A stretch of DNA of 64,000 nucleotides from Pseudomonas nitroreducens TX1 (lineage in GTDB: Bacteria; Pseudomonadota; Gammaproteobacteria; Pseudomonadales; Pseudomonadaceae): NCBI RefSeq assembly GCF_000313755.1, contig NZ_AMZB01000136.1, positions 293,049 to 357,048 on the forward strand, written 5' to 3'. A program made the position numbers and the translations under genes. A model generated the notes under the pieces. That model was given only the letters and a program-made list of their open reading frames with translations. It had not been told where the DNA came from and made no database searches. Numbering within the stretch: the first letter of the stretch is position 1; each line of letters begins with the position of its first letter. Positions 50,415 through 60,864 of the stretch are shown here, piece by piece.

Positions 50415-51416
50415 TCAGGCAGTAGCCTTGTCGTCTTTCTTGAGACTTGCCGGCGGCCAGTTGTCGAGGCGCATACCGAGGGACAGACCGCGAGAAGCCA
50501 GAACGTCCTTGATTTCGGTCAGGGACTTCTTGCCCAGGTTCGGCGTTTTGAGCAGCTCCACTTCGGTGCGCTGAATCAGGTCACCGATGTAGTAGATGTT
50601 CTCTGCCTTCAGGCAGTTGGCCGAACGGACGGTCAGCTCAAGGTCATCGACCGGACGCAGCAGGATCGGATCGATTTCGTCTTCCTGCTCTTCAACGACG
50701 GGTTCGCTATCGCCTTTGAGGTCCACGAACGCTGCCAGCTGCTGTTGCAGGATGGTAGCGGCGCGACGGATAGCCTCTTCAGGGTCCAGGGTGCCGTTGG
50801 TTTCCAGATCGAGGACCAGCTTGTCCAGGTTGGTACGCTGTTCGACACGGGCGTTCTCGACCACGTAGGCAACACGACGCACGGGGCTGAACGAAGCGTC
50901 GAGCTGAAGACGGCCAATGCTACGGCTTTCGTCTTCATCGCTCGAACGGGCATCAGCCGGCTCGTAGCCACGGCCACGAGCGACTTTCAGCTTCATGTTC
51001 AGCGCGCCGTTATCGGCCAGGTGGGCGATAACATGGTCACCGTTGACGATCTCGACATCATGATCCAGCTGAATATCGGCAGCGGTCACCACACCCGAGC
51101 CCTTTTTCGCCAGGGTCAGCGTCACTTCGTCACGGCCGTGCAGCTTGATGGCCAGGCCTTTCAGGTTGAGCAGGATCTCGATGACGTCTTCCTGCACACC
51201 TTCGATGGCGGAGTACTCGTGGAGTACGCCGTCGATCTCGGCCTCGACTACTGCACAGCCAGGCATGGAGGACAACAGGATGCGACGCAGCGCGTTGCCC
51301 AGGGTATGGCCGAAACCACGCTCGAGAGGCTCGAGAGTGATCTTGGCGCGGGTTTGGCTGACCACCTGCACATCGATGTGGCGGGGGGTCAGGAACTCAT
51401 TTACCGAACTCTGCAT
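50415..51416 (-). CDS. rpoA: RNA polymerase alpha subunit
   Basis: A 333-residue protein. The N-terminal domain (about 1-235) dimerises and nucleates polymerase assembly ([20 protein letters not shown]). The C-terminal domain (about 250-333) has [20 protein letters not shown] for DNA and activator contacts. It lies between rpsD and rplQ in the alpha operon, the usual place. Confidence 0.98.
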   Translation of the reverse strand: MQSSVNEFLTPRHIDVQVVSQTRAKITLEPLERGFGHTLGNALRRILLSSMPGCAVVEAEIDGVLHEYSAIEGVQEDVIEILLNLKGLAIKLHGRDEVTLTLAKKGSGVVTAADIQLDHDVEIVNGDHVIAHLADNGALNMKLKVARGRGYEPADARSSDEDESRSIGRLQLDASFSPVRRVAYVVENARVEQRTNLDKLVLDLETNGTLDPEEAIRRAATILQQQLAAFVDLKGDSEPVVEEQEDEIDPILLRPVDDLELTVRSANCLKAENIYYIGDLIQRTEVELLKTPNLGKKSLTEIKDVLASRGLSLGMRLDNWPPASLKKDDKATA

Positions 51417-51438
51417 GGATGCACCTATTTTCTAGCCC

Positions 51439-52059
51439 TTACTTGGAGTAGAGCTCGACAATCAGGTTTTCGTTGATGTCGGCGGACAGATCGGCACGAG
51501 CCGGGACACTTTTGAAGGTGCCAGCTTTCTTGTCGGTGTCCACTTCGACCCACTCAACGCGACCGCGCTGGGCGCACAGGTCCAGAGCTTGGGCGATACG
51601 CAGCTGGTTCTTCGATTTCTCGCGAACAGCAACCACATCACCAGCTTTGACCTGGTAGGACGGTACGTTTACGGTCTGACCGTTGACGCTGATGGTCTTG
51701 TGGGACACCAGCTGGCGGGATTCGGAACGAGTGGAACCGAAGCCCATACGGTAGACGACGTTGTCCAGGCGGCACTCAAGCAGCTGCAGCAGGTTTTCAC
51801 CTGTGGAGCCCTTGCGACGGGACGCTTCCTGATAGTAGCCACGGAATTGACGCTCGAGGACGCCGTAGATACGACGGACTTTTTGCTTCTCGCGCAGCTG
51901 CAGACCGTAGTCGGACAGACGACCACGGCGCTGGCCGTGCTGACCGGGAACTTGTTCTGCCTTGCATTTCGAGTCGAGGGCACGAACGCCGCTCTTCAGG
52001 AAAAGATCAGTGCCTTCGCGGCGGGACAGTTTGCACTTGGGACCAATGTAACGAGCCAT
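51439..52059 (-). CDS. rpsD: 30S ribosomal protein S4
   Basis: A 206-residue primary assembly protein. [20 protein letters not shown] begins it and the S4 RNA-binding motif lies at about residues 95-155 ([20 protein letters not shown]). In E. coli S4 also represses its own operon by binding upstream of rpsM. It starts just 16 bases after rpsK. Confidence 0.97.
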   Translation of the reverse strand: MARYIGPKCKLSRREGTDLFLKSGVRALDSKCKAEQVPGQHGQRRGRLSDYGLQLREKQKVRRIYGVLERQFRGYYQEASRRKGSTGENLLQLLECRLDNVVYRMGFGSTRSESRQLVSHKTISVNGQTVNVPSYQVKAGDVVAVREKSKNQLRIAQALDLCAQRGRVEWVEVDTDKKAGTFKSVPARADLSADINENLIVELYSK

Positions 52060-52075
52060 TTCTCACTGTCTCCTA

Positions 52076-52465
52076 TTACACGCGACGCTTTTTCGGCGGA
52101 CGGCAGCCGTTATGCGGGATCGGGGTTACGTCGGTGATGCTGGCGATCTTGTAACCGCAGGCATTCAGCGCACGAACAGCCGACTCGCGGCCCGGGCCCG
52201 GGCCTTTGACGTTGACGTCAAGGTTCTTCAGACCGTATTCCAGAGCAGCCTGGCCGGCACGCTCGGCCGCTACCTGGGCAGCGAACGGGGTGCTCTTACG
52301 CGAGCCACGGAAGCCCGAACCACCCGAGGTGGCCCAGGACAGCGCGTTGCCCTGACGATCAGTGATGGTAACGATGGTGTTGTTGAAGGACGCGTGGATG
52401 TGCGCGATCCCGTCGACCACCGTCTTTTTGACTTTCTTGCGAGGACGAGCAGCAGGTTTTGCCAT
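52076..52465 (-). CDS. rpsK: 30S ribosomal protein S11
   Basis: A 129-residue platform protein that helps form the mRNA exit site. [19 protein letters not shown] and the basic C-terminus ([12 protein letters not shown]) are characteristic. It lies between rpsM and rpsD. Confidence 0.97.
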   Translation of the reverse strand: MAKPAARPRKKVKKTVVDGIAHIHASFNNTIVTITDRQGNALSWATSGGSGFRGSRKSTPFAAQVAAERAGQAALEYGLKNLDVNVKGPGPGRESAVRALNACGYKIASITDVTPIPHNGCRPPKKRRV

Positions 52466-52483
52466 GACTAGATTCCTAAGCGA

Positions 52484-52840
52484 TTACTTGCGGATCGGCT
52501 TACGCGGGCCCTTACGGGTGCGCGCGTTGGTCTTGGTGCGCTGACCGCGAACCGGCAGACCACGACGATGACGCAGACCGCGGTAGCAACCGAGGTCCAT
52601 CAGACGCTTGATGTTCATGTTGATTTCGCGGCGCAGGTCACCTTCGGTGGTCAGCTTGGCCACCTCGGTACGCAGCGAATCAATCTGCTCTTCGCTCAGG
52701 TCCTTGATCTTTGCAGCCGGGCTGATGCCGGTGGCTGCACAGATGCTCTGTGCGGTAGTGCGACCAACACCATAGATGTAGGTCAGCGAGATAACAGTGT
52801 GCTTGTTATCCGGAATGTTTACGCCTGCAATACGGGCCAT
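52484..52840 (-). CDS. rpsM: 30S ribosomal protein S13
   Basis: A 118-residue head protein contacting the 50S subunit and tRNAs. [19 protein letters not shown] and [20 protein letters not shown] are typical. First gene after the rpmJ terminator, so it heads the alpha operon proper. The 70-base region upstream may hold the S4 operator, but no pseudoknot was worked out by eye. Confidence 0.97.
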   Translation of the reverse strand: MARIAGVNIPDNKHTVISLTYIYGVGRTTAQSICAATGISPAAKIKDLSEEQIDSLRTEVAKLTTEGDLRREINMNIKRLMDLGCYRGLRHRRGLPVRGQRTKTNARTRKGPRKPIRK

Positions 52841-52910
52841 TCAGAAAAACTCCAATTGACAGCTACCCGGCGCCCAGGGAGCCAAGAAAGGGCGCGGATA
52901 TTAGCGCTGT

Positions 52911-52952
52911 AAAAACAAATAATCAACCCGGCAGCACACTAGCTGCCGGGTT
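52911..52952 (-). terminator. Intrinsic terminator between rpmJ and rpsM
   Basis: On minus, AACCCGGCAG and CTGCCGGGTT form a 10-bp stem around CTAGTGTG, followed by GATTATTTGTTTTT. It should separate the spc and alpha transcripts or attenuate between them. Confidence 0.85.
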
Positions 52953-52970
52953 ATAACGCGTGATTCACAC

Positions 52971-53087
52971 TCAGCCTTGGCGCTGCTTGTGACGCGGCTC
53001 CGCGCTGCAGATCACACGAACGACGCCTTCGCGACGGACGATCTTGCAGTTACGGCACAGCTTCTTAACCGATGCACGAACTTTCAT
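52971..53087 (-). CDS. rpmJ: 50S ribosomal protein L36
   Basis: A 38-residue protein, [19 protein letters not shown] at the start and [11 protein letters not shown] at the end. It keeps the zinc-ribbon ligands Cys11, Cys14, Cys27 and His33, so it is the zinc-binding (C+) form, which Zur-regulated paralogues replace in some bacteria. Position between secY and rpsM is the normal one. Confidence 0.95.
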   Translation of the reverse strand: MKVRASVKKLCRNCKIVRREGVVRVICSAEPRHKQRQG

Positions 53088-53111
53088 CAGTGACTCCTCG
53101 AACCTTACGGA

Positions 53112-54443
53112 TTAGCGCAGCAGACCGCTGCCATAGCCCTTCAGGTTGGCTTTCTTCATGAGGGATTCGTACTGGTGAGAAACGAGGTGCGATTGTACTT
53201 GAGCCATAAAGTCCATCACAACCACGACCACGATCAGCAACGAGGTCCCGCCAAGGTAGAACGGTACGTGGGCAGCTACGACCAGGAACTGGGGCAGCAG
53301 GCACACAGCCGTCATGTACAGGGCACCGAACATGGTCAAACGGGTCAGCACGCCATCGATGTAGCGAGCAGACTGTTCACCCGGACGAATACCCGGAATA
53401 AATGCACCGGACTTCTTGAGGTTTTCCGCCACGTCCTTCGGGTTGAACATCAGCGCTGTATAGAAGAAGCAGAAGAAAACGATCCCTGCACTAAACAGCA
53501 GAATGTTCAGCGGCTGACCAGGCGCGATCGCTTGCGCGACGTCCTGCAGCCAACCCAGGCCTTCCGACTGACCGAACCAGGCACCCAGGGATGCAGGGAA
53601 CAGCAGGATGCTGCTGGCGAAGATCGCAGGGATGACACCCGCCATGTTCACTTTCAGCGGCAGATGGCTCGTTTGAGCGGCAAACACCTTGCGACCTTGC
53701 TGGCGCTTGGCGTAATGCACGGCGATTCGACGCTGACCACGCTCGATGAACACCACGAACGCGATGATGGCCACGGCCAGCAGGCCGATGGCGATCAGGG
53801 CGAAGATGTTGATGTCACCTTGACGCGCAGACTCGAAGGACTGGCCGATTGCTCGGGGCAGGCCCGCGACGATACCGGAGAAGATCAACATGGAGATGCC
53901 GTTACCGACACCCCGCTCGGTGATCTGCTCACCCAGCCACATCATGAACAGTGCACCCGCCACGAAGGTGGTGACCGACACGAAGTAGAAGCCGAAGTCG
54001 TTGGAGAAGGCCACACCCTGGCTACCCAGGCCAATGGACATGCCAATGGCCTGGACGAGTGCCAGGGCGAGAGTTGCGTAGCGGGTGTACTGGCTGATCT
54101 TGCGACGCCCAGACTCACCCTCTTTCTTCAACTGCTCCAGCTGCGGGCTGATAGCGGTCATGAGCTGCATGATGATCGATGCCGAAATGTACGGCATGAT
54201 CCCCAGTGCAAAGATACTCATGCGCTCCAGCGCGCCGCCGGAAAACATGTTGAAGAGGCTAAGAATGGTCCCCTCGTTCTGCCGGAACAGTGCCGCCAAG
54301 CGATCAGGGTTGATGCCCGGAACTGGGATATGCGCGCCGATCCGATAGACGATGATCGCCAGGAACAGGAAACGCAGACGTGCCCAGAGCTCGGACAAAC
54401 CACCACCGTTGCTCAGCGCAGAGAGAGCACCTTGCTTAGCCAT
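53112..54443 (-). CDS. secY: Protein translocase subunit SecY
   Basis: A 443-residue inner-membrane channel subunit with ten membrane helices, forming the pore of the SecYEG translocon. [19 protein letters not shown] and [14 protein letters not shown] are family motifs; the plug helix follows helix 1. Its start abuts the rplO stop. Length is typical. Confidence 0.98.
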   Translation of the reverse strand: MAKQGALSALSNGGGLSELWARLRFLFLAIIVYRIGAHIPVPGINPDRLAALFRQNEGTILSLFNMFSGGALERMSIFALGIMPYISASIIMQLMTAISPQLEQLKKEGESGRRKISQYTRYATLALALVQAIGMSIGLGSQGVAFSNDFGFYFVSVTTFVAGALFMMWLGEQITERGVGNGISMLIFSGIVAGLPRAIGQSFESARQGDINIFALIAIGLLAVAIIAFVVFIERGQRRIAVHYAKRQQGRKVFAAQTSHLPLKVNMAGVIPAIFASSILLFPASLGAWFGQSEGLGWLQDVAQAIAPGQPLNILLFSAGIVFFCFFYTALMFNPKDVAENLKKSGAFIPGIRPGEQSARYIDGVLTRLTMFGALYMTAVCLLPQFLVVAAHVPFYLGGTSLLIVVVVVMDFMAQVQSHLVSHQYESLMKKANLKGYGSGLLR

Positions 54444-54878
54444 TTAGTCCTCGATTTTGCCGCCAGCTGCTTCGATAGCCGCACGAGCGCCCTTGGTGGC
54501 GCCGATGCCTTTCAGAGTGACCGCGCGAGTAACGTCGCCCGACAGCATGACTTTCACACGCTGTACGTTCTGGTTAATCACGTTGGCATCTTTCAGGGCC
54601 TGCACGGTTACGACATCACCCTCAACCTTGGCCAGTTCGGAAGTGCGCACTTCTGCGCGATCCATGGCTTTCAGCGAGTTGAAGCCGAACTTCGGCAGAC
54701 GACGGTGCAGCGGCTGCTGACCACCCTCGAAGCCCGGAGCGATGGAGCCACCGGAGCGGGAGGTTTGACCTTTGTGACCACGGCCACCGGTCTTGCCCAG
54801 ACCGCTACCGATGCCACGGCCCGGACGGTGCTTTTCGCGACGGGCACCCGGCGCGGAACGCAGATCGTTCAGTTGCAT
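54444..54878 (-). CDS. rplO: 50S ribosomal protein L15
   Basis: A 144-residue late-assembly protein with a Gly/Arg-rich N-terminus ([16 protein letters not shown]) that reaches into 23S rRNA, and a globular C-terminal part. Stop and secY start are adjacent without a gap. Confidence 0.97.
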   Translation of the reverse strand: MQLNDLRSAPGARREKHRPGRGIGSGLGKTGGRGHKGQTSRSGGSIAPGFEGGQQPLHRRLPKFGFNSLKAMDRAEVRTSELAKVEGDVVTVQALKDANVINQNVQRVKVMLSGDVTRAVTLKGIGATKGARAAIEAAGGKIED

Positions 54879-54881
54879 GGA

Positions 54882-55058
54882 TTAACCCTCCACACGCAGC
54901 AGGTAGTAAGCCTTGTTAATCATGCCGCGGTTTTCAGGAGTGTCCTGAACTTCGACGGTGTGATTAATGCGACGCAGGCCGAGGCCTTTGACGCAAGCCT
55001 TGTGATTGGCCAGACGGCCGTTCAGGCTCTTGATCAGGGTAACTTTGACAGTTGCCAT
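54882..55058 (-). CDS. rpmD: 50S ribosomal protein L30
   Basis: A 58-residue protein starting [20 protein letters not shown], with [20 protein letters not shown]. It is short, in the expected place between rpsE and rplO, and separated from them by two or three bases. It binds 5S/23S rRNA regions of the large subunit. Confidence 0.95.
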   Translation of the reverse strand: MATVKVTLIKSLNGRLANHKACVKGLGLRRINHTVEVQDTPENRGMINKAYYLLRVEG

Positions 55059-55060
55059 GG

Positions 55061-55561
55061 TTAGAGAATCTCCTCGACGCTCTTGCCACGCTTGGCCGCT
55101 ACCGACTCAGGGGACTGCATGTTCTTCAGGCCCTTGAAGGTTGCGTAGACCACGTTCACCGGGTTGGTGGAGCCGTAGCACTTCGCCAGAACGTTCTGCA
55201 CACCGGCCACTTCCAGGACAGCACGCATGGCGCCGCCGGCGATGATGCCGGTACCTTCGGAAGCCGGCTGCATGTACACCTTGGAGGCGCCATGAGCGGA
55301 CTTGGTCGGGTACTGCAGGGTGGTGCCGTTCAGATCAACCTGGATCATGTTACGGCGAGCAGCTTCCATTGCCTTCTGGATAGCGGCCGGCACTTCACGC
55401 GCCTTGCCACGGCCGAAGCCAACACGGCCCTTGCCATCGCCAACCACGGTCAGCGCGGTGAAGGCGAAGATACGGCCACCTTTTACGGTTTTGGCGACGC
55501 GGTTCACTTGAACCAGCTTCTCGATGTAGCCTTCGTCGCGCTTTTGATCGTTGTTTGCCAT
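55061..55561 (-). CDS. rpsE: 30S ribosomal protein S5
   Basis: A 166-residue protein near the mRNA entry that affects decoding fidelity. [20 protein letters not shown] and [20 protein letters not shown] are its double-stranded-RNA-binding-like fold. Spectinomycin resistance maps to this protein; the loop here looks wild type. Confidence 0.97.
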   Translation of the reverse strand: MANNDQKRDEGYIEKLVQVNRVAKTVKGGRIFAFTALTVVGDGKGRVGFGRGKAREVPAAIQKAMEAARRNMIQVDLNGTTLQYPTKSAHGASKVYMQPASEGTGIIAGGAMRAVLEVAGVQNVLAKCYGSTNPVNVVYATFKGLKNMQSPESVAAKRGKSVEEIL

Positions 55562-55564
55562 AAC

Positions 55565-55915
55565 TTAGAACTCCAGACCGCCTTCACGAGCGGCATCAGC
55601 CAGGGCCTTGATACGACCGTGGTACTTGAAGCCAGAACGGTCGAACGCCACCTGAGTGACGCCGGCAGCCTTGGCGCGTTCCGCGACCAGTTGACCAACT
55701 TTCTTGGCTGCGTCGACGTTGCCAGTGGCAGCTTCGCGCAGTTCTTTGTCCAGGGTCGAGGCGCTGGCCAGGACCTTGCCACCATCGGCTGCAATGACCT
55801 GGGCGTAGATGTGCTGGGAAGAGCGATACACGCAGAGGCGTACGGCTTCCAGTTCGCGCATCTTCAGGCGAGCCTTGCGAGCGCGGCGCAGACGGGTTTC
55901 TTTCTTGACGCTCAT
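55565..55915 (-). CDS. rplR: 50S ribosomal protein L18
   Basis: A 116-residue 5S rRNA-binding protein. Basic N-terminal [14 protein letters not shown], and [15 protein letters not shown] and [20 protein letters not shown] match the family. Located between rplF and rpsE. Confidence 0.97.
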   Translation of the reverse strand: MSVKKETRLRRARKARLKMRELEAVRLCVYRSSQHIYAQVIAADGGKVLASASTLDKELREAATGNVDAAKKVGQLVAERAKAAGVTQVAFDRSGFKYHGRIKALADAAREGGLEF

Positions 55916-55925
55916 TTGCTATGCC

Positions 55926-56459
55926 CTACTTCTTCTTGGCTTCTTTACGAAGGACGACTTCGTCGGCGTAACGCACGCCCTTGCCTTTGTACGGCTCCGG
56001 CGGACGGAAGTCGCGGATTTCCGCGGCAACCTGACCAACCAGCTGCTTGTCGATACCCTTGATCAGGATGTCGGTCTGGCTGGGGGTTTCCGCGACGATG
56101 CCGGCAGGCAGTTCGTAATCAACCGGGTGGGAGAAGCCGAGAGCCAGGGACAGCACTTGGCCTTTGGCCTGCGCCTTGTAACCAACACCAACCAGCTGGA
56201 GCTTGCGCTCGAAGCCCTGGCTGACGCCGATTACCATGTTGTTGACCAGAGCGCGGGTGGTACCGGCCATGGCACGGGTCTGCTGGTCGCCGTTACGCGC
56301 AGCGAAACGCAGCTCACCGTTGTCCTGAATGACTTCGACGGACGGATGTACTTTCAGCTCGAGAGCGCCTTTGGCACCCTTGATCGAAAGTTCCTGACCA
56401 GCCAGCTTGATTTCAACGCCGGCAGGCAGAATGACGGGGTTCTTAGCAACGCGAGACAT
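55926..56459 (-). CDS. rplF: 50S ribosomal protein L6
   Basis: A 177-residue protein near the factor-binding site, made of two duplicated domains. [20 protein letters not shown] and the C-terminal [17 protein letters not shown] are characteristic. Order rpsH-rplF-rplR is conserved. Confidence 0.98.
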   Translation of the reverse strand: MSRVAKNPVILPAGVEIKLAGQELSIKGAKGALELKVHPSVEVIQDNGELRFAARNGDQQTRAMAGTTRALVNNMVIGVSQGFERKLQLVGVGYKAQAKGQVLSLALGFSHPVDYELPAGIVAETPSQTDILIKGIDKQLVGQVAAEIRDFRPPEPYKGKGVRYADEVVLRKEAKKK

Positions 56460-56470
56460 GCTGATTCCCC

Positions 56471-56863
56471 TTAGAACACAGTGCAGAGCACTTCGCCACC
56501 GACGCCAGCGGCACGGGCAGCACGATCAGTCATCACACCTTTGTTGGTGGAGACGATCGAAACACCCAAACCGCCACGAACTTTCGGCAGCTGGTCTACG
56601 GATTTGTACTGGCGCAGGCCAGGACGGCTGATTCGCTTCACTTCCTCGATGACAGGCTTGCCTTCGAAGTACTTCAGCTCAATCGACAGCAGAGGCTTGG
56701 CCTCGGCAGTGACTTGGAAATCCGCAATGTAACCTTCGTCCTTGAGGACTTTGGCGACTGCCGCTTTCAGCTTGGAAGACGGCATGCTCACGACGGTCTT
56801 CTCAGCCATCTGGGCATTACGGATGCGAGTTAGCATGTCTGCTAACGGGTCCTGCATACTCAT
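56471..56863 (-). CDS. rpsH: 30S ribosomal protein S8
   Basis: A 130-residue central-domain protein. [18 protein letters not shown] begins it and [17 protein letters not shown] ends the conserved RNA-binding part. In E. coli S8 represses the spc operon. Here two terminator-like hairpins lie just upstream of it. Confidence 0.97.
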   Translation of the reverse strand: MSMQDPLADMLTRIRNAQMAEKTVVSMPSSKLKAAVAKVLKDEGYIADFQVTAEAKPLLSIELKYFEGKPVIEEVKRISRPGLRQYKSVDQLPKVRGGLGVSIVSTNKGVMTDRAARAAGVGGEVLCTVF

Positions 56864-56933
56864 GGGCTTAATGCTCCTGATACAAAAGATAAGCCTTCAA
56901 CTTCATAACTCGCCCTCAAAACGCCGGACGAAC

Positions 56934-56960
56934 TAAAACCCGGACTCGGGGGAGCCGGGT
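56934..56960 (-). terminator. Second terminator-like hairpin between rpsN and rpsH
   Basis: On minus, ACCCGG plus CTC pair with GAG plus CCGGGT around CCCC, followed by TTTTAG. Weaker than the hairpin before it. Confidence 0.6.
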
Positions 56961-56975
56961 ATTCTAGAGACCGCT

Positions 56976-57012
56976 TAAAAACGAATCAAGCCCCACGAGG
57001 GGGCTTGATTCG
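56976..57012 (-). terminator. Strong intrinsic terminator between rpsN and rpsH
   Basis: On minus, CGAATCAAGCCCC and GGGGCTTGATTCG are a perfect 13-bp stem around CTCGT, followed by TTTTTAAG. It stands inside the spc operon, about 41 bases after rpsN. Confidence 0.85.
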
Positions 57013-57023
57013 CAAAGCGATCA

Positions 57024-57045
57024 ACGGAGCCGTCGCCGACTCCGT
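57024..57045 (-). promoter_or_regulatory. GNRA-loop hairpin after rpsN
   Basis: On minus, ACGGAGTCG and CGGCTCCGT pair (one U-G wobble) around a GCGA tetraloop, 8 bases after the rpsN stop. No U run. It is the first of three tandem hairpins in this gap and may protect the mRNA end or bind protein. Confidence 0.55.
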
Positions 57046-57052
57046 CTAGCAC

Positions 57053-57358
57053 TTACCAGCTGGCTTTCACCAGGCCCGGTACGTCACCGCGCATTGCTGC
57101 TTCACGCAGCTTGTTACGGCTCAGGCCGAACTTGCGGTAGTAACCGTGCGGACGACCGGTCAGGCGGCAACGGTTACGCAAGCGGCTGGCGCTCGCGTCA
57201 CGCGGTTGCTTCTGCAGGGCGACCTGGGCATTCCAACGATCTTCAGCCGAAGTATTCGGATTAGCGATGATCGCTTTCAGCTCGGCACGCTTCTTGGCGT
57301 ACTTGGCTACCGTTTGCTGACGCTTCAGCTCACGGTTCTTCATGCTCTCTTTAGCCAT
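57053..57358 (-). CDS. rpsN: 30S ribosomal protein S14 (zinc-free form)
   Basis: A 101-residue protein. [20 protein letters not shown] begins it and [20 protein letters not shown] carries the core. It lacks the CxxC pairs of the short zinc form, so it is the usual 101-residue zinc-free form. Start 57358 is chosen over an upstream Met. Confidence 0.97.
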   Translation of the reverse strand: MAKESMKNRELKRQQTVAKYAKKRAELKAIIANPNTSAEDRWNAQVALQKQPRDASASRLRNRCRLTGRPHGYYRKFGLSRNKLREAAMRGDVPGLVKASW

Positions 57359-57371
57359 GGTCCTACTCCAA

Positions 57372-57911
57372 TCAGTTGCGGAACGGGAATTTGAAGGCGC
57401 GCAGCAGGGCACGACCTTCATCATCCGAACGCGCGGTGGTGGTCAGAGTGATATCCATACCGCGGAGGGCGTCGATCTTGTCGTAATCGATTTCCGGGAA
57501 GATGATCTGCTCTTTGACGCCCATGCTGTAGTTGCCACGGCCGTCGAAGGACTTGGCGTTCAGACCGCGGAAGTCACGAACGCGCGGCAAGGAGATCGAC
57601 AGCAGACGGTCCAGGAACTCGTACATGCGATCGCCACGCAGGGTGACTTTCACGCCGATCGGCCAGCCTTCACGAATCTTGAAGCCAGCGATGGACTTAC
57701 GAGCGTAAGTCACAACCGGCTTCTGACCCGCGATCTTTTCCAGATCAGCTACGGCGCTCTCGATGACTTTCTTGTCGCCGACAGCTTCGCCAAGACCCAT
57801 GTTCAGGGTGATTTTGGTAACGCGCGGAACTTCCATCACGTTCGCCAGCTGAAGCTCTTGCTTCAGCTTGGGAGCGATTTCCTTCCGATAAATTTCTTTC
57901 AATCGTGCCAT
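57372..57911 (-). CDS. rplE: 50S ribosomal protein L5
   Basis: A 179-residue 5S rRNA-binding protein that contacts the P-site t[23 protein letters not shown] and [20 protein letters not shown] are characteristic. It lies between rplX and rpsN. Confidence 0.98.
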   Translation of the reverse strand: MARLKEIYRKEIAPKLKQELQLANVMEVPRVTKITLNMGLGEAVGDKKVIESAVADLEKIAGQKPVVTYARKSIAGFKIREGWPIGVKVTLRGDRMYEFLDRLLSISLPRVRDFRGLNAKSFDGRGNYSMGVKEQIIFPEIDYDKIDALRGMDITLTTTARSDDEGRALLRAFKFPFRN

Positions 57912-57930
57912 GGTGATCTACCTAGCTCCC

Positions 57931-58245
57931 TCAAGCCTGAACCGGTTTCTGGGTCGACTTGAAGACACGAATCTTCTTACCGTCTTCGACTTTGAAACCA
58001 ACGCGGTCAGCCTTGTTGGTTTCAGCGTTGAAGATAGCGACGTTGGAGACGTGCAGAGGCGCCTCCTTCTCGACGATCCCGCCTTGCTGGTTGAGCATGG
58101 GGTTGGGCTTGGTGTGGCGCTTGACCAGGTTCACACCACCAACGACCAGACGGTCGTCAGCCAGAACCTTGATCACTTTGCCACGCTTGCCCTTGTCCTT
58201 GCCGGCAATGACGATGATTTCGTCGTCACGACGAATTTTTTGCAT
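57931..58245 (-). CDS. rplX: 50S ribosomal protein L24
   Basis: A 104-residue early-assembly protein with a KOW motif ([20 protein letters not shown]) near the N-terminus and [12 protein letters not shown]. It initiates large-subunit assembly by binding 23S rRNA domain I. Confidence 0.97.
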   Translation of the reverse strand: MQKIRRDDEIIVIAGKDKGKRGKVIKVLADDRLVVGGVNLVKRHTKPNPMLNQQGGIVEKEAPLHVSNVAIFNAETNKADRVGFKVEDGKKIRVFKSTQKPVQA

Positions 58246-58257
58246 GACGGCTACTCC

Positions 58258-58626
58258 TTACAGCACTTCAGGGGCAAGGGAGACGATCTTCATGAACTTC
58301 TCGGTACGAAGTTCACGAGTCACCGGCCCGAAGATACGGGTGCCGATCGGCTCCTGCTTGTTGTTCAGCAGGACGGCGGCGTTGCCGTCGAAGCGAATGA
58401 TGGAACCGTCGGTACGACGTACGCCGTGCTTGGTGCGAACGACCACGGCAGTCATTACCTGGCCCTTCTTCACCTTGCCACGCGGAATTGCTTCCTTGAC
58501 GGTGACCTTGATGATGTCGCCAATGCCGGCGTAACGGCGGTGGGAACCGCCGAGCACCTTGATGCACATTACGCGACGCGCGCCGCTGTTATCAGCGACT
58601 TCGAGCATGGATTGAGTCTGAATCAT
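58258..58626 (-). CDS. rplN: 50S ribosomal protein L14
   Basis: A 122-residue protein at the subunit interface. [20 protein letters not shown] and [11 protein letters not shown] are family hallmarks. First gene of the spc operon in E. coli numbering; here rpsQ lies only 16 bases upstream, so transcripts are probably continuous from S10. Confidence 0.97.
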   Translation of the reverse strand: MIQTQSMLEVADNSGARRVMCIKVLGGSHRRYAGIGDIIKVTVKEAIPRGKVKKGQVMTAVVVRTKHGVRRTDGSIIRFDGNAAVLLNNKQEPIGTRIFGPVTRELRTEKFMKIVSLAPEVL

Positions 58627-58642
58627 CTTCTATCTCCGACCC

Positions 58643-58909
58643 TTAGACTTCAACCGCGCGCTCGACGATATCAACCAGGGTCCAGGCCTTGGTCTTGGCC
58701 AGCGGACGAGTCTCGCGAATGGTGACCAGGTCACCAATGCGGCACTGATTGGTTTCGTCGTGTGCGTGCAGTTTGGTCGAACGCTTCACGTATTTGCCGT
58801 AGATCGGGTGCTTAACGCGACGCTCGATCAGTACGGTGACGGTCTTGTCCATCTTGTCGCTGACGACGCGGCCAGTCAGCGTGCGGACGGTTTTCTGAGC
58901 TTCAGCCAT
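58643..58909 (-). CDS. rpsQ: 30S ribosomal protein S17
   Basis: An 88-residue OB-fold protein binding 16S rRNA early in assembly. [20 protein letters not shown] and [17 protein letters not shown] fit the family. Two bases separate it from rpmC. Confidence 0.97.
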   Translation of the reverse strand: MAEAQKTVRTLTGRVVSDKMDKTVTVLIERRVKHPIYGKYVKRSTKLHAHDETNQCRIGDLVTIRETRPLAKTKAWTLVDIVERAVEV

Positions 58910-58911
58910 GA

Positions 58912-59103
58912 TTACTTACCTGCTTGCTGGTTGAGCACAGTTTTCACGCGAGCGATGTCGCGCTTAACCTGCGAGAGCAGGTGAGACTGCCCCAACTGGC
59001 CAGTTGCTTTCTGCATGCGCAGATTGAACTGGTCGCGCAGCAGGCCGAGCAGTTGCTCGTTCAGCTGCTCAACGGATTTTTCACGAAGTTCATTCGCTTT
59101 CAT
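58912..59103 (-). CDS. rpmC: 50S ribosomal protein L29
   Basis: A 63-residue helical protein near the exit tunnel, part of the docking site for trigger factor and [23 protein letters not shown] begins it and [14 protein letters not shown] ends it. The ATG at 59103 shares one base with the rplP stop (TGATG). Confidence 0.96.
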
Positions 59104-59516
59104 CACATCACCGTCCGCTTAACAAAGGAGGTGGCGAGCGGCAGCTTTGCAGCAGCCAGGGCGAATGCCTCACGCGCCAGCTCTTCGGATACACCCTCGA
59201 TCTCGTACAGGACCTTGCCCGGTTGAATCTGGGCCACCCAGTACTCGACGCCGCCCTTACCTTTACCCATACGTACTTCCAGGGGCTTCTTGGTAACCGG
59301 CTTGTCGGGGAATACACGGATCCAGATCTTGCCGCCACGTTTTACGTGACGGGTCAGCGCACGACGCGCGGACTCGATCTGACGTGCAGTGAGACGGCCA
59401 CGGCTGGTTGCCTTGAGGGCGAACTCGCCGAAGCTGACTTTGGAACCGCGATGAGCCAGGCCACGGTTGTGACCGGTCATTTGTTTGCGGAACTTCGTAC
59501 GCTTGGGTTGCAGCAT
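59103..59516 (-). CDS. rplP: 50S ribosomal protein L16
   Basis: A 137-residue protein that binds near the A-site tRNA elbow. [20 protein letters not shown] and [20 protein letters not shown] are typical. It ends in an overlap with rpmC. Confidence 0.98.
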
Positions 59517-59527
59517 TTGCGTACTCC

Positions 59528-60214
59528 TTACTTAGCAGCTTTTTTACGAGGAGCGGGCGCTACAGGCTTGAGCTCTTCCTGGCGGCCACCAATGACCTCG
59601 CCTTTGAAGATCCAAACCTTCACACCGATCACACCGTAGGTGGTGTGCGCTTCGTAGGTTGCATAGTCGATGTCGGCACGCAGGGTGTGCAGGGGCACAC
59701 GACCTTCGCGATACCATTCGGTACGAGCGATTTCAGCGCCGCCCAGACGACCGCTTACCTGGATCTTGATGCCTTTGGCACCAATGCGCATGGCGTTCTG
59801 TACAGCGCGCTTCATGGCGCGACGGAACATAACGCGACGCTCCAGCTGCTGAGCTACGCTTTGCGCAACCAGCATACCGTCGAGTTCCGGCTTGCGGATC
59901 TCTTCGATGTTGATGTGCACGGGCACACCCATTTGCTTGGTCAGGTCCTGACGCAGCTTCTCAACATCTTCACCTTTCTTGCCGATCACGATGCCGGGAC
60001 GAGCGGTGTGGATGGTGATACGTGCAGTCTGAGCCGGACGATGGATATCGATACGGCTTACGGACGCGCTTTTTAGTTTGTCTTGGAGATACTCACGTAC
60101 CTTCAGGTCGGCGAACAGATAATCGGCGTAAGTGCGCTTATCTGCGTACCAAACGGAGGTGTGCTCCTTGACGATACCCAGGCGGATGCCATTGGGATGT
60201 ACTTTCTGACCCAT
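59528..60214 (-). CDS. rpsC: 30S ribosomal protein S3
   Basis: A 228-residue protein of the mRNA entry channel with a type-II KH domain. [20 protein letters not shown] begins it and [20 protein letters not shown] lies in the C-terminal half. Start 60214 is the conserved one. The tail is Ala/Lys-rich. Confidence 0.97.
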   Translation of the reverse strand: MGQKVHPNGIRLGIVKEHTSVWYADKRTYADYLFADLKVREYLQDKLKSASVSRIDIHRPAQTARITIHTARPGIVIGKKGEDVEKLRQDLTKQMGVPVHINIEEIRKPELDGMLVAQSVAQQLERRVMFRRAMKRAVQNAMRIGAKGIKIQVSGRLGGAEIARTEWYREGRVPLHTLRADIDYATYEAHTTYGVIGVKVWIFKGEVIGGRQEELKPVAPAPRKKAAK

Positions 60215-60227
60215 CTGATCGACTCCG

Positions 60228-60560
60228 TTACTTGTCCGCAACCTTGACAGTGATATGGCAAGACCGCTTGACGATGCGATCAGCACGGCCTTTGGCACGC
60301 GGCATGATGCGCTTGAGCGAACGACCTTCGTTGACGAAGACGGTGGAGACTTTGAGATCGTCTACATCGGCGCCTTCGTTGTGCTCGGCGTTGGCAACGG
60401 CCGACTCCAGCACTTTCTTCATGATCTCGGCGGCTTTCTTGTTGCTGAAAGCCAGGAGGTTGAGCGCGTCGCCCACCTTCTTCCCGCGGATCTGGTCGGC
60501 GACCAAGCGGGCTTTCTGGGCGGAGATACGAGCGCCCGAGAGCTTAGCGGCTACTTCCAT
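60228..60560 (-). CDS. rplV: 50S ribosomal protein L22
   Basis: A 110-residue protein whose long beta hairpin lines the exit tunnel near the macrolide site. [20 protein letters not shown] and [18 protein letters not shown] (hairpin) are conserved, with no insertion or deletion visible in the hairpin. Confidence 0.97.
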   Translation of the reverse strand: MEVAAKLSGARISAQKARLVADQIRGKKVGDALNLLAFSNKKAAEIMKKVLESAVANAEHNEGADVDDLKVSTVFVNEGRSLKRIMPRAKGRADRIVKRSCHITVKVADK

Positions 60561-60572
60561 CTTCCTTACCCC

Positions 60573-60848
60573 TTAACGCTTGGCTTTCTTGTCCGCAGCG
60601 TGCCCACGATAAGTGCGGGTAGCAGCGAACTCGCCGAGTTTGTGACCGACCATGTCTTCGTTGACCAGAACCGGCACGTGTTGACGGCCGTTGTGGACAG
60701 CGATGGTCAGACCAACCATGTGCGGCATGATCATAGAACGGCGCGACCAGGTCTTGATCGGCTTGCGGTCGTTCTTTTCTACCGCCACTTCGATCTTCTT
60801 CAGCAGGTGAAGATCGATAAAAGGACCTTTTTTCAGAGAACGTGGCAC
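60573..60848 (-). CDS. rpsS: 30S ribosomal protein S19
   Basis: A 91-residue head protein near the A-site finger. [20 protein letters not shown] and [20 protein letters not shown] are family hallmarks. Confidence 0.97.
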   Translation of the reverse strand: MPRSLKKGPFIDLHLLKKIEVAVEKNDRKPIKTWSRRSMIMPHMVGLTIAVHNGRQHVPVLVNEDMVGHKLGEFAATRTYRGHAADKKAKR

Positions 60849-60864
60849 TGTCGTATCCCTCTAT

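Noticed and set aside
53175..55064. 629-codon open frame on plus
   Set aside because: Antisense to secY, rplO and rpmD; no ribosome site or domain.
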